A DNA stretch of 64,000 nt from Schizochytrium sp. TIO01 (GCA_004764695.1 SMSO01000032.1:6902668-6966667), one strand, 5' to 3'. Shown: positions 21,026 to 31,309, numbered from the stretch's first letter. A program made the numbers and translations. The notes: generated from the letters alone by a model not told the origin.

Positions 21026-21183
21026 TGAATGAATGAATGAATCTGATTAAAATGAAATGAATAAATGAATGAATAAATGAATGAATAAATGAATGAATAA
21101 ATGAATGAATAAATGAATGAATAAATGAATGAATAAATGAATGAATAAATGAATGAATAAATGAATGAATAAATGAATGAATC
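21026..21183. repeat. 12-base compound array, AATGAATGAATA-type
   Basis: After a short GAAT run, a 12-base unit made of two AATG-type and one AATA-type tetramers repeats about ten times (about 21056-21183). Degenerate AATC/AATT tetramers follow to about 21270. Confidence 0.9.
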
Positions 21184-21535
21184 TAATTAAAATGAATGAA
21201 TCAATCGATCAATCAACCAATCAATCGAATTAAAATCAATTGAATGAATGATTGCATGAATGAATCAAGCAATCAAGCAATCAAGCCCACAACGAACAAT
21301 TGATTGATGACTCTTAGCAATTATGGTCATCATGTAAGTGTACCTACTAATATCACGATTGCTCTCAGTTCGACAGGAGCAGGTCATCATCCCATCGCAA
21401 CCTCAAACTGTCCGCGCATTCCAAGGTATTAGATAGGTACCTGACGGAATCCAATGAGGCTGCCAACGCCGATGGCTCAATTGCGTCGCGATATTTCTCC
21501 AACTGCATCGATTGATCTCGCTCAAGATCTTCGCA

Positions 21536-21750
21536 GACGAGTCAAGTCGAGTCGAGTCAAGTCGAGTCGAGTCAAGTCGAGTCGAGTCGAGTCGAGTGAA
21601 TGAATGAATGAATGAATGAATGAATGAATGAATGAATGAATGAATGAATGAATGAATGAATGAATGAATGAATGAATGAATGAATGAATGAATGAATGAA
21701 TGAATAAATGAATGAATAAATGAATGAATAAATGAATGAATAAATGAATG
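21536..21750. repeat. Compound array: GAGTC pentamers, (GAAT)n, then GAATGAATAAAT units
   Basis: Three repeat types join without spacers: pentamers GAGTC/AAGTC (about 21536-21597), a nearly pure GAAT run (about 21597-21702), and 12-base units like those at 21056-21183. The shared 12-base unit links the two arrays. Confidence 0.92.
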
Positions 21751-22384
21751 AACGATGTCCGAATCAACTGAGTGCTCGCAATCGCCCATCGGCCATTCGA
21801 AGCCACTGCACTGAACGGTCGGAGGACTCGCCGACTTGCAGGGAAAAGGAGCTCCAGCTCAGGTGGACCGACACGAGGATCCAAGATCAGGTCTGGCTTG
21901 GAGATGACTTTAGCGTCACGGACTCGTGCTTGAGCCCAGGTATTCGACGCACTAGGCAGAGAACCAGATCCTCGCTGAGCTCCTGCTGTTGGAATCCCTT
22001 TTTCACGAGATTATTGGCACCCTTTAAAGTAAGCCGCACTAGACAAGTTCACGATGGGCAGAGAGAGATTGGATAGCTTCAAAGCGCTTCAGGGCGGCGT
22101 CGGCCTTGATGACGACGGAGAACATGAACAAGAACAAGAATCGTTTTTGCTTTTCTTAAACTTTACTATTATCTTTCTTCTCAAGCTAGAGGCCTCATAA
22201 ATAAGTAGGGAAACAGAAAGAACGGTAGAACCTTTGTAACCTCCAAATAGTAACTAGGTAGTGTTAATTTCCACATAAATGGTATATTGTGAAGTGGAGG
22301 TAAGGTGAGAAAATGGCATGGCCAAGGAACCACCAAGCTCCAAACACTACGAACCTTCAATGCAAGACAGAAAAAGTACTGCAA

Positions 22385-22885
22385 CTAGAATTTTGGCGTC
22401 TCAGCAAGTGCCTTTCTGGGCTGGGGTGATGGAGGACGTGTGCCTATGCAAGTGGCGATTTTGAGCGCATCTCTTCGATCATGACATTCCTCCAGATCCC
22501 AGTATGTTTGTATCAGATATGAACACAAGGTCGAACGGACTTTGTCTTTAGTTCTTAGAATGAAGACGGCTCCCACGAAACGTTGATCATGGGCAGATTC
22601 AAAGGCCATGGCTTTCCCTATACTAATCTCTGAGATGAGTAATGCAACTATGGCCGCAAAGGGACAAACCATGGTTCACAACGACATACCAGCCACTCAG
22701 TCATCCATCAAGTTTACAACTGCATGCTTTTTAATGGCGATTTGGTCTGCAATTGCTTGATCTATCTGCAAACTTTTGTTTTCATCAGGGATTGTAAGGG
22801 AATCTGCTAAACACGGAACCTGTTTCGCATGAGCATGTGGGTGAAATCGAGAGTGATCAAACCAGTGCGATGCAGCGTATGCCAC
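22385..22885 (-). pseudogene. Decayed coding fragment, family not recognised
   Basis: Two minus-strand open stretches (22697-22885 and 22385-22672) are in the same frame, separated by 24 bases with two in-frame stops (TGA). The peptide is protein-like, with segments such as SLQIDQAIADQ and AHDQRFVGAVFILRTKDK, but I recognise no family. Same-frame continuity across the stops is what suggests a former gene. It could also be chance. Confidence 0.35.
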
Positions 22886-23139
22886 TCAGTATTCTTCTCG
22901 TTGCTAATAAAAGAAAGACGGGCCCCAGATCTTATGAACATTCTCTCATGCCTCCCTGTGGTGATGCAGGGCATGATTCTACAGAGCGTTAAAATCTGCT
23001 AGGTCTTCGTGCTAGTAAGCTGGGCAGGAAAAACGAACGGAAGAACTCACTACCTTCGTCGCCGAGAAGATGTGGTACAAAATATACAAAGTATGGTAAA
23101 GCGGCTGACCTACTCAACCTAATACCTTCTAGGTATAGT

Positions 23140-23734
23140 GTGCTCCTCGCTGGTCGCACAGGACTAGTATATCGCGTGAACATCCCCCATCTAGGTGATG
23201 AAAGAAGCCACAATGTGGTGAAAATATTGGACTTGGTTCAGCGACGACGAATCAGGTGCCTTAGCTGGAAGATGACGTTGAAATTTACAAACAACTCGAA
23301 TCACTTCAAGCCAAACATACCCCTGAGTTAATCGATTATGGCATTTCAATGAACAAGTGCTGTACGGTTTCGGAGCGAAGTATTCTGGTGAATCTTTGTC
23401 ACCTGAAGACATTGCTGAGGACTTTGTGGAAAAGTAGTGACGGCTCTAGATAAAACCCAATCCCCATGGCGTGCTGCATAGCAATTTGACGAGATACAAA
23501 TTTCTTTACAACAAGGAAACTCAAGAGCCTGACATTATCTACTTCGGCTCGGCTTTTGAAAAGACAAAAATAAGTGAGGATGAATTTAATTTATATGCTG
23601 GTCGGAAATATTATCAACTTCGACGAAATAGTCTTGAGACAGATCAAATCTTAAAAATAAACGACCTAGTTGCGTTTATTTTAAATGAGAAGTCATCGAT
23701 ATCATTTGCGAAACTATACTGCGAGGACATTTGA
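23140..23734 (+). pseudogene. Decayed protein kinase-like gene with mutated catalytic motifs
   Basis: Kinase landmarks occur in order but in three frames. A glycine-loop-like GRTGLVYRVN followed by VVKILD lies at 23140-23240. A helix-C-like stretch with EDDVEIYKQLESL and ELIDYGISMN starts at 23265. SGESLSPEDIAEDFVEK ends at a stop at about 23434. HGVLHSNLTRYKFLYN plus IIYFGSAFE then runs from 23465 to a stop at 23734. At the places where an active kinase has HxD, the loop Asn and DFG, this copy has HSN, Lys and YFG, so all three key residues are changed. At least two frameshifts and several stops break it. The layout resembles atypical HGVLHxDL-type kinases of fungi, oomycetes and large DNA viruses; which one is unknown. 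Clearly non-functional as read. Confidence 0.6.
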
Positions 23735-23840
23735 TGAGACCTATAGAAAACACAACAATTAAGAACCATAAATAACAAAGAAAGCGCACCAATAGTAAGA
23801 TATATGATTTGGAACAATGTTGTTTAATTAAGTCTTTTAA

Positions 23841-24167
23841 GTACGAAAGACTGGTTTCACTGCTACTGTTATAATCAGTCGCATCACTGAAGAAGGTTCT
23901 CCATTAATAGGTCTCACACTTGGCGAAACAATTGGAGCCGTAGATGAAACTTATGGTGACGATGTTGACGAAGCTGTTGAGAGAGTTGATACTGTTGTTA
24001 CAGCAGAAATCACGGTAAAACACATTGCTCACGCTTATCTTGCTACTTCAGGTAGGGGCATTTTAAGAGTATCTAAAAAAGGAGAAAAAACAACCAGCGA
24101 GGAGGCGGCAGTTGTTAAGACCAAAAAGTCATTCAACTTGATAGAATCTCCAGAGCCAAAGATATAG
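23841..24167 (+). pseudogene. Open 109-codon frame without start codon, possible gene remnant
   Basis: A frame between two stops is open for 109 codons and has no ATG near its start. Composition is protein-like and acidic, with possible beta-strand segments (TGFTATVIISRIT, VVTAEITVKHIAHAY) and a basic Ser/Lys-rich end. It lies about 100 bases after the decayed kinase on the same strand and could be its former C-terminal part or a second remnant. No family recognised. Confidence 0.35.
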
Positions 24168-25528
24168 AATTTCAAATTAACGTGAAACATGAAAATAAAC
24201 ACAACTAGCGTGCAGCATTCGATTAAGCGTGTCAATTTGATGCTCCTGAAGAGGATTAAGGATATGCCGCTGCTGAAGCATAGTCAGCGAATAGGGTCCT
24301 TGTAGCGTTTTGATGCTTCATTCATGCCATGCATACCTCATGCCAGCTAATTTGGTCAATGGGTAGGTCTTAGGGAATCCTTGCCGCTGATTCCTCGTCG
24401 CTGCCCAAACAAAAGCAGCGTTCTACAAATCCAAAACTCGGTCTTCAACAGTCTTCAGTAGCTGCAACAATTAGAACGAGTTCCCTATCGATAGCTGCTC
24501 GAAGGAAACTGAGGATGGATAATAGTCTATCGTCTTCAAGAATGTGCGTAGGGACAGCACCTGTATTTCATTTGAGATAGATTTAGATGGTCGCAACTGA
24601 AGACAAGCAAGTAAACGTTCTGGTAACTTCCTAATCACCATCTGCATTCTTCAAGAGTGCACTTTGGTAACTATGGGAGGTGATAGTTACATCCACTCAC
24701 AAGCCTTGGTCTCCATTTAACATACCTACCACTGTATTAAGTGATTTAGTGAGCCACCCTTGACCGCGTGGCCGTCGCGTGGCCTTTTGTGGTTCCTAAA
24801 TCCTAGGTCAACCCAAAGGACAGTGCTGCTGTCTATTCAGCAAAAATTGCATATTCTGTTGCTCTGCACTTCGACACGTTCGTATCCTCATTTTTAGCTC
24901 TTTAGAACCGTGAGCTCTTATGCATGCACAGCGAATTTACCGCGTGGACCTGCCGACTGCATGTTCTCTATGAACATATTTGTCGCTGACGACCTTGCAC
25001 AACCCCAAACTTATTAGATGGTGAAAAATCGAGCTTTGCGAGGCCAGTGCTGCACATCCTTCTGCTAACTCTTGAACTAGGCTGCCTAGCAAGATATATT
25101 CCAGGAAGGACTTTATGCACGTTCGCTTATCTACTCGTCGTGGCGGTCTTCGGAGTCTCGACCATCGGCGTTCATTCTTGAGAAGGGCACTAATTGTTCT
25201 CCTATTATTACTACAACGTATTACTAGTTACCTCTATGAAAAATAAATTCTCGACATTGAATTGATTCGACAATTCATCCAACTGACCATACAAGCATCG
25301 GGCTCGGAGCCTTGGCACCGCTTCTTGTGTTTTGTCGCTGCGCGTGCCACTGCTGCCTGCATCCTGGACTCGATTTATTGACTTCGTTGTTCACGAGACA
25401 ATTTACAAGCGCTCCTTGGGTGAGTTGGGTGAGTGATGTTGCCGATCACCACCTCCAAGTTGTCATCGGAGACGAAGAAAGTCCGAGCAAATTGCAATGA
25501 TTCTTAAGAAGAAAGAGCTAATGATTGA
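24168..25528. other. Intergenic with one short open fragment
   Basis: About 1.4 kb without a recognisable gene. A 68-codon open frame (24374-24580, plus) is Ser-rich and protein-like in composition, but has no early start codon or known motif. No repeats of note. Confidence 0.5.
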
Positions 25529-25753
25529 ATTGCCAAGATATTAGGAACGAAACGAAAAGAAACTTTTAAAAAGCTGTCTGAGTCACATGTTTCGGTCGTA
25601 CAAATAGGCTTAAGACTCGGATCTCTTATCTTTGCCATTGCCCGGAAAGAGCCCGAAGTGATTCTAAAAGGTCTGAGTGCCAGTTCTACTAGAGATCGCA
25701 TTTGTCCTCCTCCACATTCTACACAGTATCCTTACCAGAAAGAACGAGAATAG
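25529..25753 (+). pseudogene. Open 74-codon fragment, possible exon or gene remnant
   Basis: The frame is open from a TGA at 25526 to a TAG at 25751. It encodes a helical-looking peptide with KRKETFKKLSESHVSVVQI and FAIARKEPEVILKGLSASS. There is no start codon near the beginning and no GT donor near the end. The family is not recognised. It is the third protein-like plus-strand fragment within 2.7 kb. Confidence 0.3.
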
Positions 25754-26048
25754 GCTTAAAAGAAAAAAAGAAGAAAAAAAGACCGCTACACGGATAGTGT
25801 TATTGCTAAGATGCAGTTAATGTAAAGTAAAAGAAAAACAAAAAGAACAGAATAGAAGAAGAAGGTCCAAAAGCACTGAGCACACCGGCAGAAAGAAAAC
25901 CGCGACCTGACTTGCGCGGAACAGCTGGAGCGTAGCGAGCTTGAGACGTCTTGCTCCCGCCAGATATCCCTACACATACTTTTTTGCCAGCCTTCTCCGT
26001 GTCTCTGTCGACACTCGTTGCAAGGTATCGGTGTCAGATTCTGTCACC

Positions 26049-27893
26049 ATGAGCTACAACAACTTTGCAGCGCAGCCTCCTGCGTATTCCGCTTCCTCAA
26101 CGCATCCGTCCTCTTTCTCTGGGACAACCAGTTACTCTTCATCCACCCCCCCCCTGTACGCTCCCCAAAACTATCCTCAGCAGCTGCCTCAGCAACAGCA
26201 GCAGCCGTGGTCATCCACTTCAGCAGCGCCGTATTCTGGTTACTCCTCGACTCCTTATTCCACCTACTCCAACTCAGGACCTGCTCCAACGCCTCAAAGC
26301 ATCCCGCAAAACTATGCTCCATCTCCTGTGCCTCCTTCGTACAGCCCCAATATTCAAGCGCCGCTGCCGTCCACATCTTCGCAAGGATCCTATGGCTTCG
26401 GTTCTAGTACTAATCACAACAACTCATTCAACAGCCCCAACAATAATCATAGCAGCAGCAGCAGCAACAACAACAACAACATCAACAACTCTGGGTTCTA
26501 CGCAGGTAACGCCACGAGCCTCACTCCGCCTCCTTTTCAGAGGCAGGGATCTACGTTCTCGCACAGTTCCCACAACTCGGCTCCTGGGGCACCACCGTCT
26601 ATGTACACGTCATCCACATCGATGCAGAATGGCCCCGGAAATTCATTCGCTTCAGCGAATATGGGCGTGTCAAATTCGTCCTTGTACTCTTCCGGCAGCG
26701 CCAATAGTGGCACCAATATGTACATGAATCCAGGGGGGTCAGCATCCACTCCGCCGCCGGGCATTCAGCAGATGCGGTCAACGAGCAGCATTAACAGCAA
26801 TGGCAACGTGAACAGCAAGGACCTATTAAACGATTATGACCCGTACAAAAACAGCGCTGCGAGTGCACTGGGTGGGGAAATCTCGGTTTCTACGGTTGTG
26901 GGTAAGCTGACGCGGCTTTCGCAGAACTATAAACTCAGTTCGGAAGAGCGCACTGCCCTGCAGGTTCTCCTGGCTCGTGACCCTCGCCGCGTTAACAGCG
27001 CTTTGGATAAGCTAGAGCAATTCGACGACCGCAGCGATGTTACTACAATTTTGTTTAGTTACCAAAACATGGTGGAACAGCGTGCAGCTCAGGAGCACCA
27101 GCGTGAGCAACACGCCTTTCAAGAGAGAGCCTCACAGCGTGCTAGTGCCGCTGTGTCAGCTGCCTTAGCGCAGCAGCGTCGCGAGTCTGAAGCGGCTGCT
27201 GCTAAAGCCCGTGAGCAGTTGGGTTTAGATTCTGATGATGATGATGATGACGAAGGTGAAAACTTTGAAACTGAGACAATTGTTGATAGTGACGAGGAAC
27301 GTCGCCAGGATCAGGATGTTGCTTCGCGTCTGCAGGCACAGTTCGACCGTGAGAACGAAATCATGTCTGCACCTCACCCACGAGCTGGTGGTTACAAAGA
27401 TCCTCTCCCTGATGCTTTTGTTTACACTGGCAAAGAACTTTTGGGCACTATTCTTGTGCGTGTCTCCAAGAAGAAGCTCTTTCGCAAATGGAAGCCTATG
27501 TTTTTCCGTCTTGATTGCCGAAGCTTGCGCTTGTATGAGTCGAGCACAGAGTACGAAAGCCGTAGTGCTGCCCGTCTCGTGTTTCCCTTGCACGCGTGTA
27601 TGGCTGTGGATAAGCCAGGTCTGGAGCGCTCTTACTCGATGGCGGATGAAGCAGAACATTTTTTCTTTGCTACATTTAAGGAGAATATTCTTGATGGAAT
27701 AAGCGACTTTGAGATGCCAAAGAAGTATTCACCTCTGCGCCGTAACCGCCGCTTGTGCAAGTTTGGTTCTGTGAAGAGCGAAGATATTGTAATCTTTGCA
27801 CATGCTCTACATGGCGTGATCATCTGGAACCGTCGCCAGCGTGCTCTTGGCTCAGCGAGTCAAAATGCTGGTCGTTACTCCGAGGGGGACTGA
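26049..27893 (+). CDS. PH-like domain protein with low-complexity N-terminus
   Basis: Single exon. I chose the ATG at 26049 (context CACCATGA) over the frame's upstream Met at 25941, which precedes 36 codons of unrelated composition; this gives 614 residues. Residues 1-265 are Ser/Asn/Pro/Tyr/Gln-rich, with Asn and Ser runs, and prion-like. A helical segment follows (about 275-350; VVGKLTRLSQNYKLSSEERTAL), then a Gln/Arg/Ala coiled coil (about 350-400) and an acidic run of Asp. A PH-like domain occupies about 455-600, with LLGTILVRVSKKKLFRKWK, PMFFRLDCRSLRLYE and the final helix IFAHALHGVIIWNRRQ. It is probably a lipid- or membrane-associated adaptor. Domain assignment is from pattern only. 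Confidence 0.82.
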   Translation: MSYNNFAAQPPAYSASSTHPSSFSGTTSYSSSTPPLYAPQNYPQQLPQQQQQPWSSTSAAPYSGYSSTPYSTYSNSGPAPTPQSIPQNYAPSPVPPSYSPNIQAPLPSTSSQGSYGFGSSTNHNNSFNSPNNNHSSSSSNNNNNINNSGFYAGNATSLTPPPFQRQGSTFSHSSHNSAPGAPPSMYTSSTSMQNGPGNSFASANMGVSNSSLYSSGSANSGTNMYMNPGGSASTPPPGIQQMRSTSSINSNGNVNSKDLLNDYDPYKNSAASALGGEISVSTVVGKLTRLSQNYKLSSEERTALQVLLARDPRRVNSALDKLEQFDDRSDVTTILFSYQNMVEQRAAQEHQREQHAFQERASQRASAAVSAALAQQRRESEAAAAKAREQLGLDSDDDDDDEGENFETETIVDSDEERRQDQDVASRLQAQFDRENEIMSAPHPRAGGYKDPLPDAFVYTGKELLGTILVRVSKKKLFRKWKPMFFRLDCRSLRLYESSTEYESRSAARLVFPLHACMAVDKPGLERSYSMADEAEHFFFATFKENILDGISDFEMPKKYSPLRRNRRLCKFGSVKSEDIVIFAHALHGVIIWNRRQRALGSASQNAGRYSEGD

Positions 27894-28413
27894 AGTGGAA
27901 AGAAACCTCCTTGTTGAGAGAGGTATCCCCTGATTGAATGCTCTTCTCTATAGTATCCGTTTTACGGCTCTTCATCTTGTACAGCTTCTTTAGAAAGATA
28001 AAGAGAGAAGTATCCCCTTGGTATATAGTCCTTCTTCTCTTCATCTAAGCAACAGCAGGGCCAGCAATGTATTTTGTTCATCTCTCTTTTATCATAGAGA
28101 AATGAGCAAGAGTTTGAATCAGCTAGCGAATTGTCATAAACTTAGAATTGAATATCATTCCCTACCTAGACAGCAATAGTACCTTCTTTATTTTCATTGG
28201 CTGGGTAAGCTGCCAACTGGCTTTTACCAAGGGTAGTAATCAGCACCCCTCCCCCTCTTCATTCCTGTGAAGTTCTCCTTCCCGCATGCCTGTAGAAACA
28301 AATAAAACTATCGATCGATACTCATAATAACTCTGAAAAGACAGCTAAATCTTGCCCTAAGCAATCAAATAACATATGGAATATTCGTAAAGGATAAAAT
28401 GTCTTTATAGGTT
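27894..28413. other. Intergenic between convergent genes
   Basis: About 520 bases between the 3' ends of the PH-like and AP-4 mu genes. It contains AATAAA near 28300 that could serve the plus-strand gene. No gene seen. Confidence 0.55.
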
Positions 28414-29763
28414 CTAATTTGTCGAGAATCTGCACACGTAACTAGCACTTTGCGAGACATATCGAACCCATCGATGAGGGTTGTATGTGCGATGCTGCTC
28501 GACAATGCGCAAGTATTTGACTTGAAGTTGGGAAGCGTTAAACATGGGAATTTCAAAGGAAACCGAAACTGGGCCGACCTCACGACGAATTGCGGGTGAC
28601 ATAGGTTCGCGTAGGTCTACCTTGGCGCGGAGAGTATGCTCAGCGCCTCCCTGAAATTTCTTGATCGTCCACACCACCTTGTGATCCTTAGCACGGTACT
28701 CTGCTGTCTGACCAGCCGCTGCTGCGCCTGAGTCCAAGCGGTTGCTAACTCCATTTGATCGTGAAGGCACGGGCACGGTGACCTGAACGTTGACACCAAA
28801 ATTATTCTGCGGGAGATCGGCACGAACTTTGATGACGATCTCAATTTGCGTGGGGGAATTCTCTTCAATGTGCGGGTAAATACGAAAGGGTGCTACAAAG
28901 TCGCTAGTGACACGATAGTTCATGAGCACAAACTCACCATCAGGTGGGACAAAGTTAAGGAGGCGCATTGATTCGAAGTCATCGAGCTGTACGCACTCGT
29001 GAAAGTTGCAGTCATCAAGAACTACCGAGCCGTAGCTGTTGCCATCCGATCCACGTCCAACGACAAGATCCTCGTTGAGAGCAAGACGCAAAGGAGGGTT
29101 TCCAGAGAGGTAGCTCTTCATGACAATACTGCCGTCAATGTGTGAGCTGAGCGTGTAGCCATTGCCGTTGAAGAGCATGGTAAGACGTTCAAGGATATCG
29201 ACAAAAATCTCATTTCGTTGCTGGCCAGACTTGGAAGCAAGCGTGACAGGCTTGTACACCGAGGACGAAGGAGTGGTCTTTTGATGCATGGTGGGCATCT
29301 TGAAAGCATTGGCCTGCTTGATCATGTCTACCATTACAGGTTCGTTGTGGACGTGGACCTTGAGCTGCTCTGTAGAGGTCACCATAGGGTATCCAAAGTC
29401 CAACACCTCGTCCAAAAGCTCATAGATTAGCACAAAGTTCTTGCGGATGGCCTCTTCCGAAAGAACGCCACAATAATCCTTAAACAGCTTGGCAAGTCGT
29501 GCCAAGAGCTCCAGAGCAAAGTTCGGAGACACGTTGTACTTGGTCGTGCAAACGAAATAAAGGCCGTTTTGCTTCACAAAGATGTAGTTCACACCATCCA
29601 AATTAAAGCAAGGCGGAGCTTCTGCGCCTCCATCGCCTTTCCAAAACTTCACGCTGTGGAAAAAGATCTCTGCCGTGCCCTTCGCCACATCATTTCTGAA
29701 GTCGCGGGAGATGATCGTGTCGCCCCTCGGCGACAAAATGTAAAACTGGCTCACAGAGAACAT
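28414..29763 (-). CDS. AP4M1: AP-4 complex subunit mu
   Basis: Single exon, 449 residues from the ATG at 29763; an in-frame start 60 bases upstream would add 20 residues absent from relatives. The N-terminal longin-type domain (1-140) begins MFSVSQFYILSPRGDTII and includes NVSPNFALELLARL, DYCGVLSEEAIRKN and YELLDEVLDFGYP. The mu homology domain (about 180-449) binds cargo signals and ends in NPHRWVRYVSQSASYVCR. SQFYILSPRGD and DYCGVLSEE favour AP-4 mu over the mu subunits of AP-1 to AP-3. AP-4 sorts cargo from the trans-Golgi network, and has been lost from several lineages including most fungi. The other subunits are not in this window. Confidence 0.9.
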   Translation of the reverse strand: MFSVSQFYILSPRGDTIISRDFRNDVAKGTAEIFFHSVKFWKGDGGAEAPPCFNLDGVNYIFVKQNGLYFVCTTKYNVSPNFALELLARLAKLFKDYCGVLSEEAIRKNFVLIYELLDEVLDFGYPMVTSTEQLKVHVHNEPVMVDMIKQANAFKMPTMHQKTTPSSSVYKPVTLASKSGQQRNEIFVDILERLTMLFNGNGYTLSSHIDGSIVMKSYLSGNPPLRLALNEDLVVGRGSDGNSYGSVVLDDCNFHECVQLDDFESMRLLNFVPPDGEFVLMNYRVTSDFVAPFRIYPHIEENSPTQIEIVIKVRADLPQNNFGVNVQVTVPVPSRSNGVSNRLDSGAAAAGQTAEYRAKDHKVVWTIKKFQGGAEHTLRAKVDLREPMSPAIRREVGPVSVSFEIPMFNASQLQVKYLRIVEQHRTYNPHRWVRYVSQSASYVCRFSTN

Positions 29764-30309
29764 TCTTTCCCACAATCCAATCCGTATCCCACAGATCAGC
29801 ACACCGATCCGCAGATAATTCAACGCCCACCGCCTTCACAGGCGCAGAGAGTCTCTTCGCGACTCCTTTTTGCCACGCGGCTCCGCTTCTCAAGCAAACA
29901 AAATCAATCACTCTTACTCTATCAAAAGAGCAATCTATTCTGCTAAGCTAGTACTAAGCTAGTAATTGTAGCGCCCTTTTAGCACTAATAGAGGGTTAGA
30001 ATAGTCATCTAACAGATGAAAACAGAGGAACAGAAGATCAGAACCATGATTGTGCTTATTGTGTCTATGCCTAGTTACTTTGGCCCATGTTTATTGGCTT
30101 TTGAAATGAAAAAGAAATAGTTATTGTTCTTCTAGCACAATTCGTGATGTTGTTAGAGATGATAGCTTCTGTTTTGGGCAATGTTATTTTATTGTCCTCT
30201 TCTTCCTTTCTTCTTTATTCTTCTCTATTCACGATTATAGACAGATTGTAAAAGATACTAAATCTTAGGATTATTGTGTTTCTAATTAAAAATAGTTATT
30301 TTTACCAAA
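29764..30309. other. Intergenic, AP-4 mu upstream region
   Basis: About 550 AT-rich bases upstream of AP4M1. No gene seen; a 26-codon ATG frame near 30043 is not convincing. Confidence 0.5.
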
Positions 30310-31309
30310 ATGGAGAGGAAGGCAGTCTATTTAAAAGAAACTATAGGGGAAGCCTTATGGAGGGAGTTCTTTCGCTAAAGCAAAGGGAGCTATAGTGTAT
30401 TTTATTATAATTTCAGACGTCTTTTATTGCGATTCATGATGCTTGGCAGACAATTCATCGCGACTGGAAGCTCAGAATGACTAAATAGCATAAATCAGCG
30501 AACGTCTTTAAAATGCAATATTTTCATTCGATTTTAATCTCTCTAACTTGCAGGGCCGGAAGGCTCTGATTCAAAGAAAATTGCTTTAAAGAGTGAGTTC
30601 GATGCGTATAGATCTGAAGTTTTAGATAATTTTCATGTTGTTATAATATTCTCTTACGCTAAAGTTTCTGATAGTGACTTAATGTAATTGATGAGTAATG
30701 ACTAACCTGGCTTAGAGCAGTGCCTTGGCATTAGTCGTAGGAAAGAATAATCCAGGTAAAGCTAAAAAGGATCATCTTCGCGCACGAAAGTCTCAAAAGG
30801 TTGTACATAGATGGGATGCCAGTTTGGCATATAGAATTATCACACCTTTCGAACTTGAAGGACCAATCAGACCTTCGGGTTGAAAGAGGGCTCTCCACAA
30901 CCGTGGTTGGAGAACCTTAATAGCCAATATATGGTCCACAGAGCCACGAAGACACTCAGCGGTGGGAATGGGTGATGTGACAAAAAATTATTTTTTTAAA
31001 TTAAAATTATTATTAAAATCAATTATATTTCACCGAAACGATGGAAAGACATTGCCCCGCTATCTATGCTTCGAATATGCTCAGTTGTAGTGTTTGCTTC
31101 AATCTTCAGACATTTTAACTGATAACATGACTATATTGATGCAGTAGAAATGGCAGAAAATGTTTTGGAATTTTTTTTCGTGATTGTAACTAGTCAGAGC
31201 AAACAAAGTATGGGATGATGTTATAGGCAAATGCAAGTTATTCCTTCGTTTATATATTCATCCAGATAAGCTGTCAACAGAATTGCGAAGCGATGTTGCG
31301 GAAAAGTAA
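30310..31309 (+). pseudogene. Exon-like fragments including a J-domain HPD motif
   Basis: Five protein-like open stretches lie in order on the plus strand. The first starts at the ATG at 30310 (22 codons). The others follow possible acceptors: 30417-30488, 30556-30687, 30722-30883 and 31190-31309. The last reads NKVWDDVIGKCKLFLRLYIH then PDKLSTELRSDVAEK and stops. W..V followed by HPDK fits the loop of an auxilin-type J-domain (HPD codons 31259-31267), which stimulates Hsp70. The 43-codon and 53-codon stretches could be joined in frame only by a roughly 40-base intron. No complete splice model works, as donors are missing elsewhere. It is either a decayed gene or a real gene with unusual introns. 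Confidence 0.35.

Noticed and set aside
20353-21036. Long open frames through the GTTT array encoding Phe-Val-Cys-Leu repeats
   Set aside because: The unit length is four, so every frame stays open and cycles the same residues; no coding signal outside the array.
21403-21884. Minus-strand frames of Ser-Phe-Ile-His repeats
   Set aside because: Pure translation of the GAAT and GAGTC arrays.
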